From Dendrobium chrysotoxum (lineage: Eukaryota; Streptophyta; Magnoliopsida; Asparagales; Orchidaceae): a DNA stretch of 64,000 bases. Position numbers and translations under genes: made by a program. Positions 1 to 10,379 of the stretch are shown in pieces. Every line of letters begins with the position of its first letter. Positions within the stretch are counted from its first letter, which is position 1. Location: NCBI GenBank assembly GCA_019925795.1, contig CM034313.1, forward strand, positions 3,876,501 to 3,940,500. Reading direction: 5' to 3'. The notes beneath the pieces are model-generated. The model ran no database searches. It worked only from the letters and a program-made list of their open reading frames with translations, and had not been told where the DNA came from.

Positions 1-2087
1 ATTACCGTAATCTTGAGAATAAGTCAATCAACTCTAACATCAAATAATGTTTATATCATTAGATGGATGGGTTGATAGTTGGCTCAAATGAGAGGACATA
101 GGTTGATCTATGATTTGTAGCATTTAGAAATAAGTATTCTTTTAGACTAAAATAAGCCAAAGATGTAGTTGTAAAAATAGTCTCCATATAATTTTTAACA
201 TTTATAGGTTGAAATAAGGAAGGATTCTCTCTACTTTTTTTTTTTTTTTTTTCAAATTTAGTTTCATGGTGTATTCAATTTGGTGATGACACTCTAGAGC
301 TATAATGATTTGTTGTAAATGTATTGGGAGTTGTTCGTCATATTTTTGTGACCAAAATTGGAGTACATACAATGATGTTCTTCATATGGTTGTGAGCAAA
401 ATTGGAGTACATACAATCAAGTTCATACCAAGAGGAGAAATTGTTTGAGTACCTTAAGGATAAACTCCTTAATTTAAATCATATACAAAAAGAGATTAAA
501 TGACAAACTTTTGAAGAAAAATGTTGTAAAGAATGATGAAGATAGCTTATTTTGTAATGGTGTGTCATCAGATGATGAATAGTTTGTGAATGATGATAAT
601 GAAGTTGAAGTGTTTAATTTGCAGCAAGATCTCAATGTTGATTTTTTTTATGGGGATAGAAGCAAGATAAATATACCTAACATAAGTTTGCATGAAATTT
701 TAAAAAAAGTTATCTATTAAATTTAGGTATTTGACATTGTAACCATCAACATAATTATTATTTTAAACTTTAATTAATATTTTTATCGATTATTATTGAT
801 TAGAGAAGAGGAAGACAATTGAGATTGCATATGAGGAGTAAAACTGAGAGAAAATTGATATAATTGATGACGATAAAGTGTTGAAAGCAGTTCATTATAA
901 CTATGATTTTAATTAAGACTCAATAAGTGATTAAAGTGTTGTGGGCGTTTTATTTTAAAAATTTTAATATTAGTAACTAGTTATTTGTTATGTTCTTACT
1001 TTGATGCTGGATAGTAGGAGTGTGAGAGAAATTTATTGTGTTAAATTTATTTTGAATTATTATTTTATTAGTTCTCACTTTTATAATTTATCTTCGATGT
1101 GGTGATGTTTGTATAACCCTGCTTACTGCAGGATTTAATGTTAGGATATTAATATGTTACTTGATATTTTATTCAATTTGTTGCTTTTTGCCATGTTAGG
1201 ATGTTAATGTATTACATTTTAGTATGTTAATAGGATAGGATGCTAATATGTTATTTTTTACTTTATATTTGATATGTGTAGTTGTGTACAATACTTTACA
1301 CAATTTGTTGCTTCACAGGCTGTCTTTGCCTCACAGATGAAAATTGTCTCAATATCCAATTATTCAATTTTAAACCTTCATACAATTGGTTATATATTTC
1401 AATATGATTTTTGCTTTAATTTGAAAATTCAAAATATTTTGAAGGAAGATACATACATGTATGCCCATGAGTTTTTTACTTATCCCAAAATTATTTTTTA
1501 TATCGAGATAGGATTAATGGTAAATCTTCCGTAAACTTGAGATATTGGTCAGGAATAGTTTAGTGGTACAAACTTTGGATACGTTATGTGATAGCATTTG
1601 TATAGATGATTTTTAGGGTTTCTACTTTGGATTGATATGATCTCTCAAGTTTTAATCAATATTAGACCGGTCGTGAAGGTTCAGCAAAGTTTTGTTTGGA
1701 GAAATAGTGCTGATTATTAAATAGAGATAAAGTTAATAATTGAAACTAATGTTAGATAACATTTAGAAATTAAATCCTATTTAGGTGAATAATTTTTTGC
1801 CTTATTGTATTCTTGATTTCCTTTTTGCTTTGTTTTTTTTTCCTTATGGTCCTCTTTTTCTTATACTTTTTTTTTGTATAGATTTGATCTTTGTTTCCCT
1901 TGTATTTTTATGTGTGTGAGAGAGAATTGTTGGCAAGATGCATAGCACATTTTTTTACTTCCAAGATTGTTTCTATATGATGTACCTTATGTTTGATTCA
2001 GTATTAATTTAATAATAACAAACCTTGAATGAAGCCATCTAATGATTTTCTTAATATTTTATTTTGGATTAATCATTTACAGAAACC
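1..2087. other. AT-rich DNA without a supportable gene
   Basis: No exon chain or open frame with recognisable content was found. A 27-bp near-identical direct repeat lies at 347-373 and 391-417 (period 44). At about 800-950 a badly decayed stretch resembles the acidic tail-coding segment at 4226-4369: both begin with an AAGAGGAAGA-type stretch and end in aspartate- and histidine-rich codons, but the copy here is broken by stops. It is probably an old hAT-type relic. Confidence 0.4.
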
Positions 2088-2215
2088 ATCAAGATGAACA
2101 ATGATTTTGCTAAGCTATTTTAGAAGTTGATCACTTTGGAGGAGGAGCTTAAATATACAATTTATGAAGTTCGAGTGAAGATTCCAAAATTTGTTTATCT
2201 TAATGTGTGAATTGT
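2088..2215 (+). pseudogene. Exon-like block, unit 0 copy
   Basis: This segment matches blocks at 16905-17030, 26074-26170 and 49790-49860. In the best copy (16905-17030) it can be read as a short frame containing FTKLVDRLVTLEDELKY, preceded by a TTTTATAG that looks like a splice acceptor. Here the same frame has a stop after the FAKLF-like residues. It lies immediately left of a decayed subunit-7-like copy, as in the other units. The product is not recognised; it is a relic of an exon or simply conserved repeat DNA. Confidence 0.4.
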
Positions 2216-2404
2216 AATTAGATTCCAAAATTTGTTTATCTTAAGAGTATCCAACTTGATAAACATATGTCCCTTACATCAACAAATAGAAGAACATCAA
2301 GCTTTTATAGGAATATTTACAAATAGCTCTGAGGAAACCAATGTATTTTAGCGATTTCAATAGTTAAGCTAGAATTCTAATAGTTGAGCATATAAACTTA
2401 AATA

Positions 2405-2808
2405 GGTCCAAGAAAATAACTCTGTAAGAGTTGCCATCCTGTGAAACCCTCTATCCCATTCAATCCATGTAATACCTTAAACTCTGAACCTTAGTGCCTT
2501 CTACGTTTTTGACTGCTGATCCTTATTCACAAACATTGGCTCTTTTGCCATGCTATATTTGTAAACTTCCATTAACTTTTCTGAGAGAAAAATGCTCTAT
2601 TGGCCCATATTTGTAATCTTCAGAACTTTATCTATGATGCCAATTAAGATCTTACCCTTGCAAGGTTTCACTGTGGTTTAGCTTGTGAAGTTGAATTCAC
2701 CAAGTTCGTGAAGTTGGCCTTCAACAATGGCATGTAGAGTGTTGCTTTCGACATAGTAGTGGTGTTTCTATGATGCCTTTCCAATAGGCAATTTCATCGA
2801 GGAAGCGG
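2405..2808 (-). pseudogene. Decayed RNA polymerase IV/V subunit 7-like copy (N0)
   Basis: Base-level similarity to the intact copies at 9568-10101 and 27682-28215 is clear, for example the blocks for the FLSEKK and KGEILIG regions near 2580-2680. There is no continuous frame. The N-terminal coding end is missing: similarity stops at about 2808, where a TAGGGGTGTAAACGAG-type transposon end begins. A TATA-box segment of the same unit persists further right (3243-3252), so the foreign segment split gene and promoter. This is the most decayed copy of the family. Confidence 0.65.
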
Positions 2809-2811
2809 AGA

Positions 2812-3200
2812 ATAGGGGTGTAAACGAGTCGAGCCCCTAACTTAAACTTGATTTTGATTAATTAAATTGAGTTTGAGGTCGAGGTCAAGCACAATTCTAA
2901 GTGTGTGTCATCTCACTGGCTGACTCATTTATTATGAAAGAAGGGAAAATGATTTTGATTGAAGATTCATTGCAATAAAATGAGAAATTAAATGAAAAAT
3001 AATAAGAAATCGCTTGATATATGAAAAAATATGTCAATTTAAATATTTTTAATAACTTTGACTTAAAATCTTAAATAATATATTTTAAATGCATTTGTAT
3101 TAACATTAGTTAAACAAGCTGTGATATATAAAGCGATAATATGTTGATATAATTTTGATAGATTTTATTACCAATAATTTTGATAGAAAAGTTGGAATTA
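2812..3200. repeat. MITE-like end plus unit spacer repeat
   Basis: Starts with TAGGGGTGTAAACGAGTC, a common terminal type of plant hAT-like MITEs, although no matching right end was found. From about 2883 it carries a block (AGCACAATTCTAAGTG) that recurs at about 26951 and 37556, each time near a subunit-7-like copy, so it belongs to the duplicated unit. Confidence 0.4.
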
Positions 3201-3204
3201 TAAA

Positions 3205-3405
3205 CTCTTATTAAATAGGATAATATGTTGATATAATAATGTCTATTTATAGGCAACATAAACAAATAATAAAGGAAAACTTGATAAATAAAAATATCTT
3301 TAGTAATGAGTATCTATTGTAGTTATAATGACTTTGGATTTCTACTATAAATATTAGAGGTATGTTCTAATATTTATATGATCATGAATAATTTGAATTC
3401 TAAAT
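3205..3405 (-). promoter_or_regulatory. Relic promoter block of unit 0
   Basis: Contains CTATTTATAG at 3243-3252, read on the minus strand as the TATA box CTATAAATAG, next to the conserved TTGATATAATA stretch. The same block lies upstream of all three intact subunit-7-like genes. Its gene (about 2405-2808) is dead, so this is probably a fossil. Confidence 0.45.
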
Positions 3406-3974
3406 TAACCTGTCTGTCTTAATTCTTGCTTCTCACTTGGGCATTCCATTTTACTGTTTTCCCTCATGGTTTAAAATTGCGCAATAAGAGGCGCGCCTTA
3501 GCGCAATTTTAAACTTTTAAGCTTCAAAGCCTACGCAATGAGAGCTGGCATTGAGGCGTACGCCTCAAGTTCAGTGAGGCGCGCCTCGCCTCATATTTTA
3601 GAGGCGTCCGCCTCTTAAAATTAAAAAAAATCCTAACCTAATATATATCTATTCGGTTCGGCCCCCCACCCCCGTGCGTCTTAGGTCATTTCCGAACCGA
3701 AACTAGGTTTCTTCTCCCTTCTTCTTCGAGCGACATTTTCCCCTCTTCCTGAGTTCCTTCCATTCGACCAGCGTCGGCTTCCTTCCACTATGAGTTGCTC
3801 TTCACCTATTGCTTCTCTTCTACCGCGAGTTGGGCTGGAGTCTCCTTCGACCGACTGCTGAAAGCTCTTCTTCTTCGTGGTTCTATCTATCACCTTATTA
3901 TGAAATACAAGACCGGCCCGTTCTGCCATAAGGACCTCCATATTCAGCTGAGTAAGATTCCACAATCGATATGT

Positions 3975-4152
3975 CTGCTCGGTACCACTCGGTACATGCT
4001 CGGTACGGTACATGCTCGGTACCGCTCGGTATATGCTAGGTACTGCTCGGTACCGCTCTGTACATGCTCGATATTGCTCGGTACCGCTCGGTACGGTACA
4101 TGCTTGGTACCGCTCGGTATCACTAGGTACATGCTCGGTACCACTCGGTATC
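3975..4152. repeat. GGTACC-rich minisatellite
   Basis: About 17 imperfect copies of a 10-11 bp unit such as GCTCGGTACC or ATGCTCGGTA. GGTACC is its own reverse complement, so both strands can fold locally. Open frames crossing it (Tyr-Arg-Ala-Val-Pro-Ser-like on one strand, Leu-Gly-Thr-Ala-Arg-Tyr-like on the other) are artefacts of the repeat. Confidence 0.85.
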
Positions 4153-4225
4153 TTTCCATACAAACGACTTTTATTAATGTATTACACTATTATTAATTTT
4201 GATATTGTTCAAAAAATATTTAGAG

Positions 4226-4369
4226 AAGAGGAAGATAACTGATATTGAGGAAGGAGCTGATTGGGAGACATTGGACTCTATAGGAGAGGAGGAAGGGGAG
4301 AGAGCAATTCATCATAATGATGATTCAAATGAAGACCCCCTTAGTGATGACAGTGCTGATGACTTATGA
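4226..4369 (+). pseudogene. Acidic C-terminal tail frame, probably hAT-derived
   Basis: A 47-codon open stretch in one frame ends in TGA at 4367-4369. It starts KRKITDIEEG and ends LSDDSADDL: strongly acidic and clearly coding-like, unlike the AT-rich surroundings. Such acidic tails follow the dimerisation domain in some plant hAT transposases, so I infer a transposase 3' remnant inside TE1. A decayed relative lies at about 800-950. No catalytic domain is present. Confidence 0.4.
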
Positions 4370-5074
4370 GTTCTTATGTGATATGTCATTGCTATTTATT
4401 TTTTGAATTATATGTTAATGAAAAGAATACTGTGATTTGGGAAATATAGAATTTGAGTTGAACTATATTTCATATTGTCTTATTATTGGGATATTTTGAT
4501 TTCACTTCATATCTTATGCATTTTTATGTTTTATATTTTTTATTCATTAGTATATAAAAAATTTAACATTTTATGTTTACGCAATCTTTGGATTTTGAGG
4601 CTTACGCGTCAAAACGCCTTGAGGCTTACGCCTCGCTTCACAAACAAAAAATGCCTCAATACCCGATTACGTAATTTTAAACATTGGTTTCCCTGCAAAC
4701 CTTCATTTGCAGCAGACCCCTTGCACTAAGGACATTCCCTCCCTTGCATGTTTTCCTCGCAGAGCACAAACATTGTCACATCACAACTTATATTGCACCG
4801 ATACAGATACATCGACACGGATACGACACGATACAGATACGGGACACGCCAATTCTTAAAAATACAGGATACATGTACGACGTGGACACGACATTATAAT
4901 TTATAAATCATACATAAAAATTAAGAAAACATTCAAAGCATAATATTTGAAATGATAAAAAAAATGAAAGCAATATTATTTGTAGCCTTGTAGCTTATAA
5001 TATCAAAGAAAAGTAAGCATTAAATATCTAGTACAAAAACAAAAATATAAATTGTCTAGCGCATGAAGTTTCAA

Positions 5075-5425
5075 CTATTCAATAGAAAGAATGATAGGAT
5101 TAGCTTCTGTAGTGATTTGTCTTTGAACTTCTATATCATCTTCAATGAATATCATAGCTTCCAATTCAGGCTCATCAAGTGAAGGATTTGCAATTTCTAA
5201 TATTCCCATGTCCTCAAGAGATTCAAATCTATCTCCAGCAATATCCCACATCCTGTTATCTCCTTCCATATAAGTTGGAGTTTTCCATCATAGAAGCCGA
5301 AGGTTTTTATGCACATAAACTAAATCTTCAGCCCATTGTAGAGTAATTTTATTTCTCTTCATTGATTGGATAAAATAGTATATGCTCCAATTTCTTTCAC
5401 ATCAAGATGAAGATGAAGCTCATTA
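5075..5425 (-). pseudogene. hAT transposase C-terminal (dimerisation domain) relic
   Basis: Read on the minus strand from about 5425, one frame contains ERNWSIYYFIQSMKRNK and then a WAEDLVYVHKNLRLL-like stretch, the hallmark of the hAT family dimerisation region. After a stop near 5295 the same frame continues with MWDIAGDRFESLED and LSLDEPELEA-like acidic residues, ending at 5075. The DDE catalytic part is missing. It is a remnant of the autonomous parent of TE2. Confidence 0.75.
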
Positions 5426-5682
5426 TCCTACGAAGGATTGACACAAATTATGAAATTATATGTTCAATAGTTAGAACTCCAAAAGAGGGAGTCATTGGAT
5501 TTTTGAAACTGCAATTTTTTATCAAAATAATCAAGTTCAATTTGTTGCATCTAGGTGTAGTAATATGTGAATGTAATGTCTAAAACATTAAACCACCCGA
5601 ATTTAAAACATGAACCAAATTCATTAATAAAAGTAAAGTATAAGAAAACTATGTTATTTAAGGGGCAGATATATCAGGGGTC

Positions 5683-5703
5683 CCAGGGGGCACTGCCCCC
5701 TGG
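5683..5703. repeat. 21-bp near-perfect GC palindrome
   Basis: CCAGGGGGCACTGCCCCCTGG is self-complementary except for the centre. It stands out in AT-rich DNA, lies inside TE2 and would form a very stable hairpin as RNA. Confidence 0.7.
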
Positions 5704-5794
5704 CGGGGTTCGACAAGTAGTAAGCCTCAAAACGATAAAAATAAAGTAATTTAAAATTATAAATAAACAACACCTCAGTCTTATAAGTCATTGC

Positions 5795-6240
5795 AAAAGT
5801 GCAGTGAAAGCACAACAAAAGCGCAGTGAAAGTGTAGCAAAAGTGCAGCAAAAGCGCAGTGAAAGCCCACAAAAGCGTATTAAATAAACAACACCTCAGT
5901 CCTAATCTTAAATAAAAATTTCTACATAAAGGACGACGAAGAAGATGAAGAAAACGAAGAAAAAGAACCTTCCCGTACCCGTCAGATTCAATGCTTGCGT
6001 CGTCGAGCTGCTCCGTCGACGAAGGAGGATCCTGTCGCCTTCAATGCTCGCGTCGTCGAGCGAGGAAGATCCCATCGCCTTCAATGCTACTGTCGTCAAG
6101 CCGCTCTGTCACCTTCAATGCTCGCGGAAGATCTCATCGCGTTGGCGTTGTCGAGCCACTCCTACTACAACGAAGAAGCGTGTGGAGAAACCCAAGCTCG
6201 CAGAAATGAGTAAGCTGCGGAAACGAGCGGGTAGCGGAAA
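5795..6240. repeat. Short tandem repeats and GC-rich block inside TE2
   Basis: 5795-5880 holds imperfect repeats of AGCAAAAGCGCAGTGAA. 5980-6150 holds at least three spaced copies of TTCAATGCTCGCGTCGTCGA-type sequence. Several overlapping frames are open here only because the block is GC-rich and repetitive; none looks like a gene. Confidence 0.5.
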
Positions 6241-6818
6241 TGAATAGGGCTAAGCGAGCGAATACGTCATTTTTTTTTCGTTTTTTAATAAGACACGTAT
6301 CCAATATGCGTGTCATGTCAAATTTAACTGATATTTTAATTCGACACAGAATAGCCGTGTCCGACACATATGCATGCCGTATTGGAGGCATATCCGTATC
6401 CGACGCGTGTCCGATACAACATGCCTCATAAAATGGAGTATCGGTGCTACATAGGTCGCAACTATAAGAGATGCATGAATGCTTGCTTAAGAAAATCGTG
6501 GGTCCTACATCCTGTTGATTTCTGCTGTCAGCAATTAAATATTTTTATCAATTTGTAAACCCAAGGATAGCCCTAATCAATTCATCCTCCTTTAACTTCT
6601 AAATTTTTTGACTACACGTAAGCCAGCTCGTCCTGGACATGACCATGGCTGTGTCTGCCAAAACTGGCATATGGCTATGAAGAATCTGTCACTTTTCAGA
6701 TTTTACAGTACTCATGATTTTACCAGTTTAATTTATTAGATTTTTTTCAAGCCGATCATCTTTTTATGCTGCTGAGCATTATTGTCTCTTCTATCATTTT
6801 CTTTTTTAAATTGTGCAG

Positions 6819-7272
6819 AATAAAACATTTCAGCACCCATACATATCAGCTCTTGGGGCCCACACGTAAGACTTCATATGCAATACTTCTTTACCATTCT
6901 AAACTTCAAGTTTATTTTTTGTCCTTTAAAAATCATCCAACATGAATCTCTTTCTTGGCTTGCTTTCTCCTTATTGGTATTCAGAGTAAAATTGAATCTT
7001 TCGGCATTTGGCTAACATAAAGCATATAAAATTGCAGAAATTATTGGCGTGATCCTGATACCGCCCTTTTCATTCTGAAACACCTGTACCGTGATATACC
7101 CGAAGAGCTTCATGAAGGAACGAGTTCTGGCAGTTCGCATGTGAACAATGCAGAAGAAACACTTTTTTACTATAAGGATATCCTGGATGAAGATTTTCCT
7201 TTGACATTTTCAGATCCTTCGTGGATCAGACATTTTTCCAGGAAAGCAAAGAAAGCTATGCAATCCTCTTGA
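6819..7272 (+). CDS. Last two exons of an unidentified gene
   Basis: Two exons can be read in phase. Exon one, 6819-6865, follows a TTGTGCAG acceptor and ends before GTAAGA. Exon two, 7038-7272, follows AAATTGCAG and ends in TGA at 7270-7272. Together they encode about 93 residues with ordinary, non-repetitive composition (HPYISALGAH, then YWRDPDTALFILKHLYRDIP, then DILDEDFPL and SDPSWIRHF, ending in a basic KAKKAMQSS). I do not recognise the family. Upstream exons are not visible; the two hAT-like insertions lie just upstream, so it may be truncated or have exons outside the window. Acceptors, donor and codon use support a real gene 3' end. Confidence 0.55.
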
Positions 7273-8032
7273 AAACTGGACGGTAATGCATGTACAGTAT
7301 AGTGAAGCCAGTGAGTAGTTTTTATTGATTTGCTTATCAAGTTGCCATTCTGTTAAAAAAAAGAATAATGTTCCAATGAATGAGGAGCTTACATTGCCAA
7401 TTTTGCGCAGGGCATGTTGTTTTTCTGTGTTATTCTCGCCATCTACAATTTATTAGAAAAACACGCAAAAGAGGTATGTAACCCGTTGTTCAAGTTGTTC
7501 ATTATACAAAAACAATTTATGTACATAAAAATTAACTTTCAACTGTATTGTAAGTTATAAGAGTGTGTTAAAGAAATGTATTGTATATTCTAAGTGCCTG
7601 TATTGTAAGTAATAATAAATATTTGTTAAGTATTAATAAATATCCACTCTGAAATACCTGATGAAACTTCGAAAACTTGAGTCTCTGAATGTTTTTTTGT
7701 TTGCTTTGATTGTCCTTGCTTCAAACTGTCTCCTCGCTCAGAAGCTTTTGTTGAATTCAAGGATGCCAATGTGTCTTTAAAAAAATCAGAAAAACTATTC
7801 AAAAATAGGAATGATACTCGGTTTTGTTTTTAATCTGAAGGAATAGAGTATCCATGCCTGTGCTGAATGGAACTTGAAGTAATTTTGGTCTCATTTGGGA
7901 TAGTTTTTTGCCACTATTTTTTGCTGTTTTTAAGAATTTTTTTATGCTAAAAAACTGTTGTAAAGATTAGTACCGAAATTGTCACAAACCAAATCTTTCT
8001 GATTGGATTGAAGTACTTTACATCTTCTCCTT
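7273..8032. other. 3' flank of the 6819-7272 exons
   Basis: AT-rich DNA likely to include the 3' UTR of the preceding gene. A half-copy of a MITE end (TCATTTGGGATAG near 7890) is visible. Nothing else is supported. Confidence 0.35.
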
Positions 8033-8114
8033 AAGGTTTCATTTGGGACGATTTTTTTACTGTTTTTAAAGTAGTTTTTTTAACAATAAAAAAGACGTCC
8101 CAAACGAAAGCCTT
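8033..8114. mobile_element. Short foldback MITE
   Basis: AAGGTTTCATTTGGGACG on the left and its near inverse (CGTCCCAAACGAAAGCCTT) on the right; the inner sequence also pairs (GTTTTTAAAGTAG against a T-rich inverse). About 82 bp, flanked by TTA/TAA. No coding capacity. A solo related end lies near 7890. Confidence 0.55.
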
Positions 8115-8611
8115 AATAAGAAATTTTCTTCGGCTATATCGTTATGGAGCTTATTTATGTGGTCATGAAATCACTATGCTTCTAAAGTTGTAAATTCTAA
8201 ACAAAATTTCATATGGCCTTCTGAGTTAAATTGTGGTGGCATCTGATTTACTGGATTTGGCGTTGCAAGTACTGCTTGATGTCGGCGTCTGAAAGAACTG
8301 GGATTGCAAAATAGCTTTAGCTGGAGTAACATATCTTTGTTATTGTATCGTTTATTACTGATATTCACGGGCCTTAAATTTATCGTCCATTTGTTTTATT
8401 TTTTTCCTGATGCTTGGATCTTGAAACCTGTCTGGGAAGTATGTCTGCCAAATTAGTTATTAAATTATTGTTAGAAATTTTTGGCAGCCTTATAATCTTG
8501 ATTTCCATATTTTTTTTTTAGTATTGTGTTTTCCCTTCTTATAGTTCTATTTTTCAATAAAAATTTTGATCGATAAATCATATATTATACTCATCATAAA
8601 ATAAATTGTAT

Positions 8612-9342
8612 TAGGGGTATTAAAATCGGGTTATGGGTCGAACCTGATATTGATTTGTTACTATTTGACATGACCCGAACAATACCTATTTTTGCAAACG
8701 GTTAGAAAATGCACTTGGGCCTGACCCGCCAGGTTGCCTGGTTGACTTGACCTGACACGGAACCGGTCCATCCAATCCCATCGTCACATCTACTCCGATT
8801 GCATTGCATCGAGCTCTTCTAGCACGCCGACTTCGTAGCTGCCCGTCACGCCATTTCAATCACCACCACCATGGCATCACCTCCTCCGCCATCGGTGATG
8901 CTGTTGATTGCCTCAACCACCACTTTGCCAGTGCTCTCTCACTCTGCCTCTACCTCCTCCCTCCCACTCCTCCCTCTCTCCCTCCCCAATGGCCACCTCT
9001 CCTCCAAGCTATTGCCGAAATTGGAACTAGAACCGACCTCTCTCTCCTCTCCCAAACCACTCGCCGCTTCCAATCCTTCGATGCCTCCAATCCTTCATCG
9101 TGACTCGTGTAGCAGTGGAAGAAGAGGAAAAACAAACCCTCGCGCGTTTGGAACTGGGTCATACCTGGGTCGAAATTTTGAATCTGGTCAACTTCGGGTT
9201 AGAAGTTCCGACCCGAATCCATCCCGATTTTTCAAATTGGTCGAAATTTGGAATTTGAACCCTGACTTGTTTGCCAGACAGGTTGACCCATTCGGAATTT
9301 TCGGGTCGAGTTTTCAGGTTGTGTCAAATATTGACACCCCTA
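8612..9342. mobile_element. TIR element with captured GC-rich sequence (TE3)
   Basis: Left end TAGGGGTATTAA and inverted right end TTGACACCCCTA; subterminal regions carry GACCCG/CGGGTC words. Flanking octamers AATTGTAT (8604-8611) and ATTTTTAT (9343-9350) match at six of eight positions, fitting an old hAT-type duplication. The homologous site in unit 3 (near 27470) lacks the insert, so this is an insertion into unit 1. The centre (8770-9130) is GC-rich and coding-like. Confidence 0.6.
8804..9103 (+). pseudogene. Coding-like GC-rich insert, possibly captured gene piece
   Basis: Two overlapping plus-strand frames are open across this CT-rich segment. The frame 8804-9103 reads plausibly as protein: AIGDAVDCLNHHFASALSL, then WPPLLQAIAEIGTRTDLSLL. 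The alternative frame, 8871-9380, is Ser/Pro/Leu-rich and runs on into the transposon end. I do not recognise either. The sharp GC step and position between TIRs suggest host 5'-exon sequence captured by a non-autonomous element. Confidence 0.35.
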
Positions 9343-9567
9343 ATTTTTATAGTTATAAAATCTATTTCAATAAAATTTGAGTCATAATATACTGCATTTT
9401 TTTCTTCAAAATAAAAAGTTGGAGAATAAAAGAATCAATTACATAAATTTTTCTTTGTATTAAAAGAGTATCCATCTAGATAAAAGATATACATCCCTTA
9501 CTTACATGAACAAGTAGAATATGAACTCAAAAGTCAAGCCATAATTCTAAAAATAGAGCATATGAGC

Positions 9568-10101
9568 TCAAATAGGTCCTAGAAAATCAGCTTCAATAGT
9601 TGCTAGAAGATGGAACTCTTTTTCGCTTTCAATCCACTTAAGCTCAAAAACTTTGAACCTCAGCTTTGTGCCTTCTTGCATGCTAGACCCTCGATTCATA
9701 TTCACAAATACTGGCTGTTCATCCATGCTAAATTTGTAATCTTTCATCTTCTTTTCCGAGAGAAAAATGTTTTGTATTGGCCCACATTTGAGAAAAATCC
9801 CATGTCTCATAACCTTATCTATGGTGCCAATTAAGATCTCACCCTTGCATGGCTTCATAATGGTGCAGTTGAAAGATACTTTGAAGATGACTTCATGAGT
9901 AAGCCCATTACCTCGATTGTCATCAACAAAGTTCAGAATGGCGGGTGTAACATAGTAGCCGTGTTTGTTAGATGCTTTCCAACGACCAATTTTGGAGAGG
10001 AGTCGGATCGTCATATATTTACGAAGAGAAATATTTAAGCGCATGAGCTCATTGGGAGCAACAATCACTATTCCTTTGGTTTCAACCTCCAAAAACACCA
10101 T
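9568..10101 (-). CDS. RNA polymerase IV/V subunit 7-like protein, copy N1
   Basis: Encodes 177 residues, the usual length of plant NRPD7/NRPE7 proteins. In this family the protein pairs with subunit 4 to form the stalk that contacts the nascent RNA. Residues 1-80 correspond to the N-terminal tip domain. Residues 83-177 correspond to an S1/OB domain, visible as KGEILIGTIDKVMRHGIFLKCGPIQ, then LSEKKMKDYKF, ending ATIEADFLGPI. Those S1 stretches and the GPI end resemble Pol IV/V subunit 7 much more than the Pol II paralogue. No stop or frameshift. The ATG is set by alignment with the other intact copies. A TATA box lies about 300 bp upstream. Expression cannot be judged from sequence; it could be a recent paralogue with altered function. 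Confidence 0.85.
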   Translation of the reverse strand: MVFLEVETKGIVIVAPNELMRLNISLRKYMTIRLLSKIGRWKASNKHGYYVTPAILNFVDDNRGNGLTHEVIFKVSFNCTIMKPCKGEILIGTIDKVMRHGIFLKCGPIQNIFLSEKKMKDYKFSMDEQPVFVNMNRGSSMQEGTKLRFKVFELKWIESEKEFHLLATIEADFLGPI

Positions 10102-10122
10102 TTTTAGTCCTCTGTTGAAAGT

Positions 10123-10281
10123 CTGAAATCATAAGAATAGAATTGTTTTAAGGCTTTGTGGTCTTAGGCTCGATTTTAAACAAGTATAAAATGATTCAAT
10201 AAAAGTATACATATATAGACATACACACATATGTATGAAATTACAGTTGAAAATTAAATAAAAACTTGGGCCTAAACTCAC
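10123..10281 (-). other. Predicted 5' UTR intron of N1
   Basis: Minus-strand donor AATT|GTGAGT at 10281 and acceptor ATGATTTCAG ending at 10123. The same pair flanks the leaders of N3 and N5 at homologous places. The first base of coding lies 22 bp after the acceptor. This is inferred from conservation and splice consensus only. Confidence 0.45.
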
Positions 10282-10379
10282 AATTAGGCTTATCAATTTT
10301 CTAATCTTGGGCTCAATAAGAGACTTGATTCTTAATTACTTTAGTAGAAAAGCTAGAATAGCAATATTTATATTGAATT

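Larger units (their letters stand above)
3465..4687. mobile_element. hAT-like non-autonomous element (TE1)
   Basis: The termini are inverted: left CATGGTTTAAAATTGCG, and the reverse complement of the right end CCAATGTTTAAAATTACG. Both sides are flanked by TTTCCCT (3458-3464 and 4688-4694), a 7-8 bp duplication that fits hAT elements. Subterminal regions are full of GAGGCG/CGCCTC words. The interior holds a GC-rich stretch (3480-3800), a GGTACC-rich minisatellite and a short acidic reading frame. No transposase core is visible, so movement would have needed a partner in trans. hAT assignment is inferred from TSD length and terminal sequence. Confidence 0.6.
4795..6447. mobile_element. hAT-like element with GCACCGATAC termini (TE2)
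   Basis: Left end GCACCGATAC (4795-4804) and right end GTATCGGTGC (6438-6447) are exact inverted repeats, followed inward by many GATAC/CGACAC words on the left and GTATC/GTGTC words on the right. The interior contains a hAT dimerisation-domain relic on the minus strand. No convincing 8-bp duplication was found, so the exact boundary is uncertain. The rest of the transposase is absent, so this is an internally deleted derivative. Confidence 0.6.

Noticed and set aside
3681..4196. Overlapping open frames of 71-160 codons on both strands
   Set aside because: They cross the GGTACC minisatellite; open because of the repeat, with repetitive nonsense products.
5908..6391. Arg/Ser-rich frames in TE2
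   Set aside because: Overlapping frames in a short GC-rich repeated block; none distinguished by start, length or content.
8174..8368. Minus-strand 64-codon frame
   Set aside because: No homology recognised and no neighbouring exon or promoter evidence.
9568..10101. Alternative call as Pol II subunit NRPB7
   Set aside because: GPIQN, KKMKDYKF, RFKVF..KWIE and GPI end resemble the Pol IV/V type; final proof needs a tree.
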